A stretch of 64,000 bases of DNA, taken from assembly GCA_902794095.1 (NCBI GenBank), contig CADBFZ010000003.1, forward strand, positions 293,336 to 357,335, written 5' to 3'. A program made the translations under genes and the position numbers. This DNA is from an uncultured Lachnospiraceae bacterium. GTDB lineage: Bacteria; Bacillota; Clostridia; Lachnospirales; Lachnospiraceae. Below, piece after piece: positions 63,012-64,000 of this stretch (position 1 is its first letter; the number at the start of each line of letters is the position of its first letter). The notes under the pieces were generated by a model that was not told where the DNA came from, did not search any database, and was given only the letters and a program-made list of their open reading frames with translations.

Positions 63012-63041
63012 GTGACAAGGGGAGTGCAGATATTCTATAAT
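63012..63041 (+). promoter_or_regulatory. Promoter of the MBOAT gene
   Basis: GTGACA (63012-63017), an 18-nt spacer and TATAAT (63036-63041). Confidence 0.6.
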
Positions 63042-63089
63042 ATAGGTTGGTTTTTTATCTTGTTCTGACAGCGAAGGAACTTACATTAA

Positions 63090-64000
63090 GTGGGATTTTT
63101 ATCATTAAAATTCATATTCTTCGTACCGGTTGTTCTGGTACTTTATTATGCCGCCAGAAAAGGCGGTAAAAACGAACTCGCAAAGGGTGTGCTGATCGCA
63201 GCTTCGATGCTCTTTTTCGCGTTGTACGGAATGCCTTCATTCCTAATGCTGGTGGCATCATGTGCATTCAACTACCTTTATTCATCGTTCTTGAGTAGTA
63301 AGAAAACACCGGCGCTTCTTGCGGTGGGCATCATTATAAACGTGCTTCCGCTTCTTCTGTTTAAGTACCTGAATTTCTTCGGGGAAAATTTAGCGAAGAT
63401 CGCGGGCAGGGAGTATACGACGATTTCACTGATTCTTCCCGTTGCCATCAGCTATTACACTTTCCAGATGATAACCTGGTGCGTCGATTCGTATCGCGGA
63501 GAGACCAAAGGGATTTCAGTTATCGACTACCTTGCGTATATCTGGTTCTTCCCGAGAATGGTCATGGGTCCCATCACAAGGCATGACGAGTTCATTCCTC
63601 AGATTAATGACCCTGCGAAGTTCAAACCTGATCCCGAAAACATCGCTACGGGATTCATATGGTTTACAGTGGGAATGAGTAAGAAGCTTCTTCTTGCCAC
63701 GAGATTTTCCGGAGCATCGCTTTATGGTCTGGGAATCGGAAGCGAGCTCGGACTTGCAGAGGCTTGGCTTTGCTCCGTAGCTTATACATTCCAGATATAC
63801 CTCGACTTCTCCGGATACTGCGACATGGCAGCAGGCGTATCCAAGATGCTTAACCTCGATATCCCGAAGAACTTTAACTCTCCCTATAAGGCTGAGTCCA
63901 TCGGTGATTTCTGGAAAAGATGGCACATATCGCTTACTTCTTTCTTAAGGAAATATATCTACGTCCCTCTCGGCGGAAACAGAAAGGGAAGAGTCAGAAC
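63090..64000 (+). CDS. MBOAT-family O-acyltransferase (3' end missing)
   Basis: Open to the right edge, 303 residues visible. It starts with GTG, directly after an in-frame TAA (63087-63089), with AAGGA 11 bases upstream; no ATG occurs for about 45 codons, so ATG-only searches miss the true start. The N-terminus (FLSLKFIFFVPVVLVLYYAA) is a membrane helix as in AlgI and PatA. Family motifs are FFPRMVMGPITR, YLDFSGYCDMAAGVSKML, NFNSPYKAESIGDFWKRWH and FLRKYIYVPLGGNRKG. Such enzymes move acyl groups across the membrane to extracellular polysaccharides or teichoic acid. The catalytic His would be beyond the window. Confidence 0.93.
   Translation, partial: MGFLSLKFIFFVPVVLVLYYAARKGGKNELAKGVLIAASMLFFALYGMPSFLMLVASCAFNYLYSSFLSSKKTPALLAVGIIINVLPLLLFKYLNFFGENLAKIAGREYTTISLILPVAISYYTFQMITWCVDSYRGETKGISVIDYLAYIWFFPRMVMGPITRHDEFIPQINDPAKFKPDPENIATGFIWFTVGMSKKLLLATRFSGASLYGLGIGSELGLAEAWLCSVAYTFQIYLDFSGYCDMAAGVSKMLNLDIPKNFNSPYKAESIGDFWKRWHISLTSFLRKYIYVPLGGNRKGRVR

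Noticed and set aside
1..64000. CRISPR arrays, tRNA or rRNA genes, transposases
   Set aside because: No spaced direct repeats, no tRNA-like cloverleaf with CCA context and no transposase or integrase motifs were seen.

Overview
The window reads as chromosome of a motile, anaerobic, low-to-moderate GC Firmicute, most likely a gut or rumen Lachnospiraceae near Butyrivibrio, Pseudobutyrivibrio or Lachnospira (inference from gene content, not a database match). The clues are a type III glutamine synthetase beside a short type I enzyme, an ANTAR antiterminator in a nitrogen cluster, a Trp T-box, AGGAGG-type ribosome binding sites, a sigma-28 flagellin gene, a serpin, and abundant c-di-GMP enzymes. 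I saw no rRNA, tRNA, CRISPR array, integrase or insertion sequence.

Layout. 1-2 kb: the 3' part of a serpin gene and a Cof-type HAD phosphatase. 2.1-7.4 kb: sulfur and methionine block, with metQ-metN-metI (D-methionine ABC importer), then metY and cysK. 7.4-10.4 kb: a tandem-HTH regulator (- strand) divergent from a cytosolic GH5 glycosidase. 10.4-35.4 kb: a 25-kb region in which nearly every gene makes or consumes glutamine: Trp T-box, trpE, trpG, gltB, gltD, glnA (GSI), ANTAR regulator, glnN (GSIII), asnB, pyrG, purF, carA, carB. It is interrupted by an esterase and by a flavin oxidoreductase/TetR pair with its own operators. 35.4-43.4 kb: a signalling cluster of a REC-GGDEF-REC-HD-GYP protein, two hybrid histidine kinases and a small protein; the second kinase ends in a DegV-type lipid-binding domain. 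43.5-49.5 kb: phosphofructokinase, dnaX-ybaB-recR, aldose epimerase and a membrane-anchored propeller-like protein. 49.5-64 kb: flagellin, a lipoprotein, two paralogous sugar-binding-protein/GGDEF fusions flanking an alpha/beta hydrolase and an LtaS-like sulfatase, an AEC transporter, a polytopic membrane protein, and the start of an MBOAT acyltransferase gene cut by the window edge.

Strongest signals. (1) The leaders of gltB and glnN share one architecture: a sigma-A promoter whose transcript begins with a stem closed by the hexaloop AAAGGC (A at position 1, G at position 4, as in ANTAR target RNAs), which overlaps the left arm of an intrinsic terminator. The presumed reader, an ANTAR protein with a receiver-like domain lacking its phospho-acceptor Asp, is encoded between them, just after glnA. 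(2) A histidine kinase-receiver-DegV fusion sits in a c-di-GMP/phosphorelay operon. (3) Three copies of TGAAT-N4-ATTCA surround the promoter of the oxidoreductase-tetR pair. (4) A near-perfect 24-bp inverted repeat of unknown function precedes pyrG.

All calls rest on reading the sequence and on remembered family motifs. No search or folding program was run.
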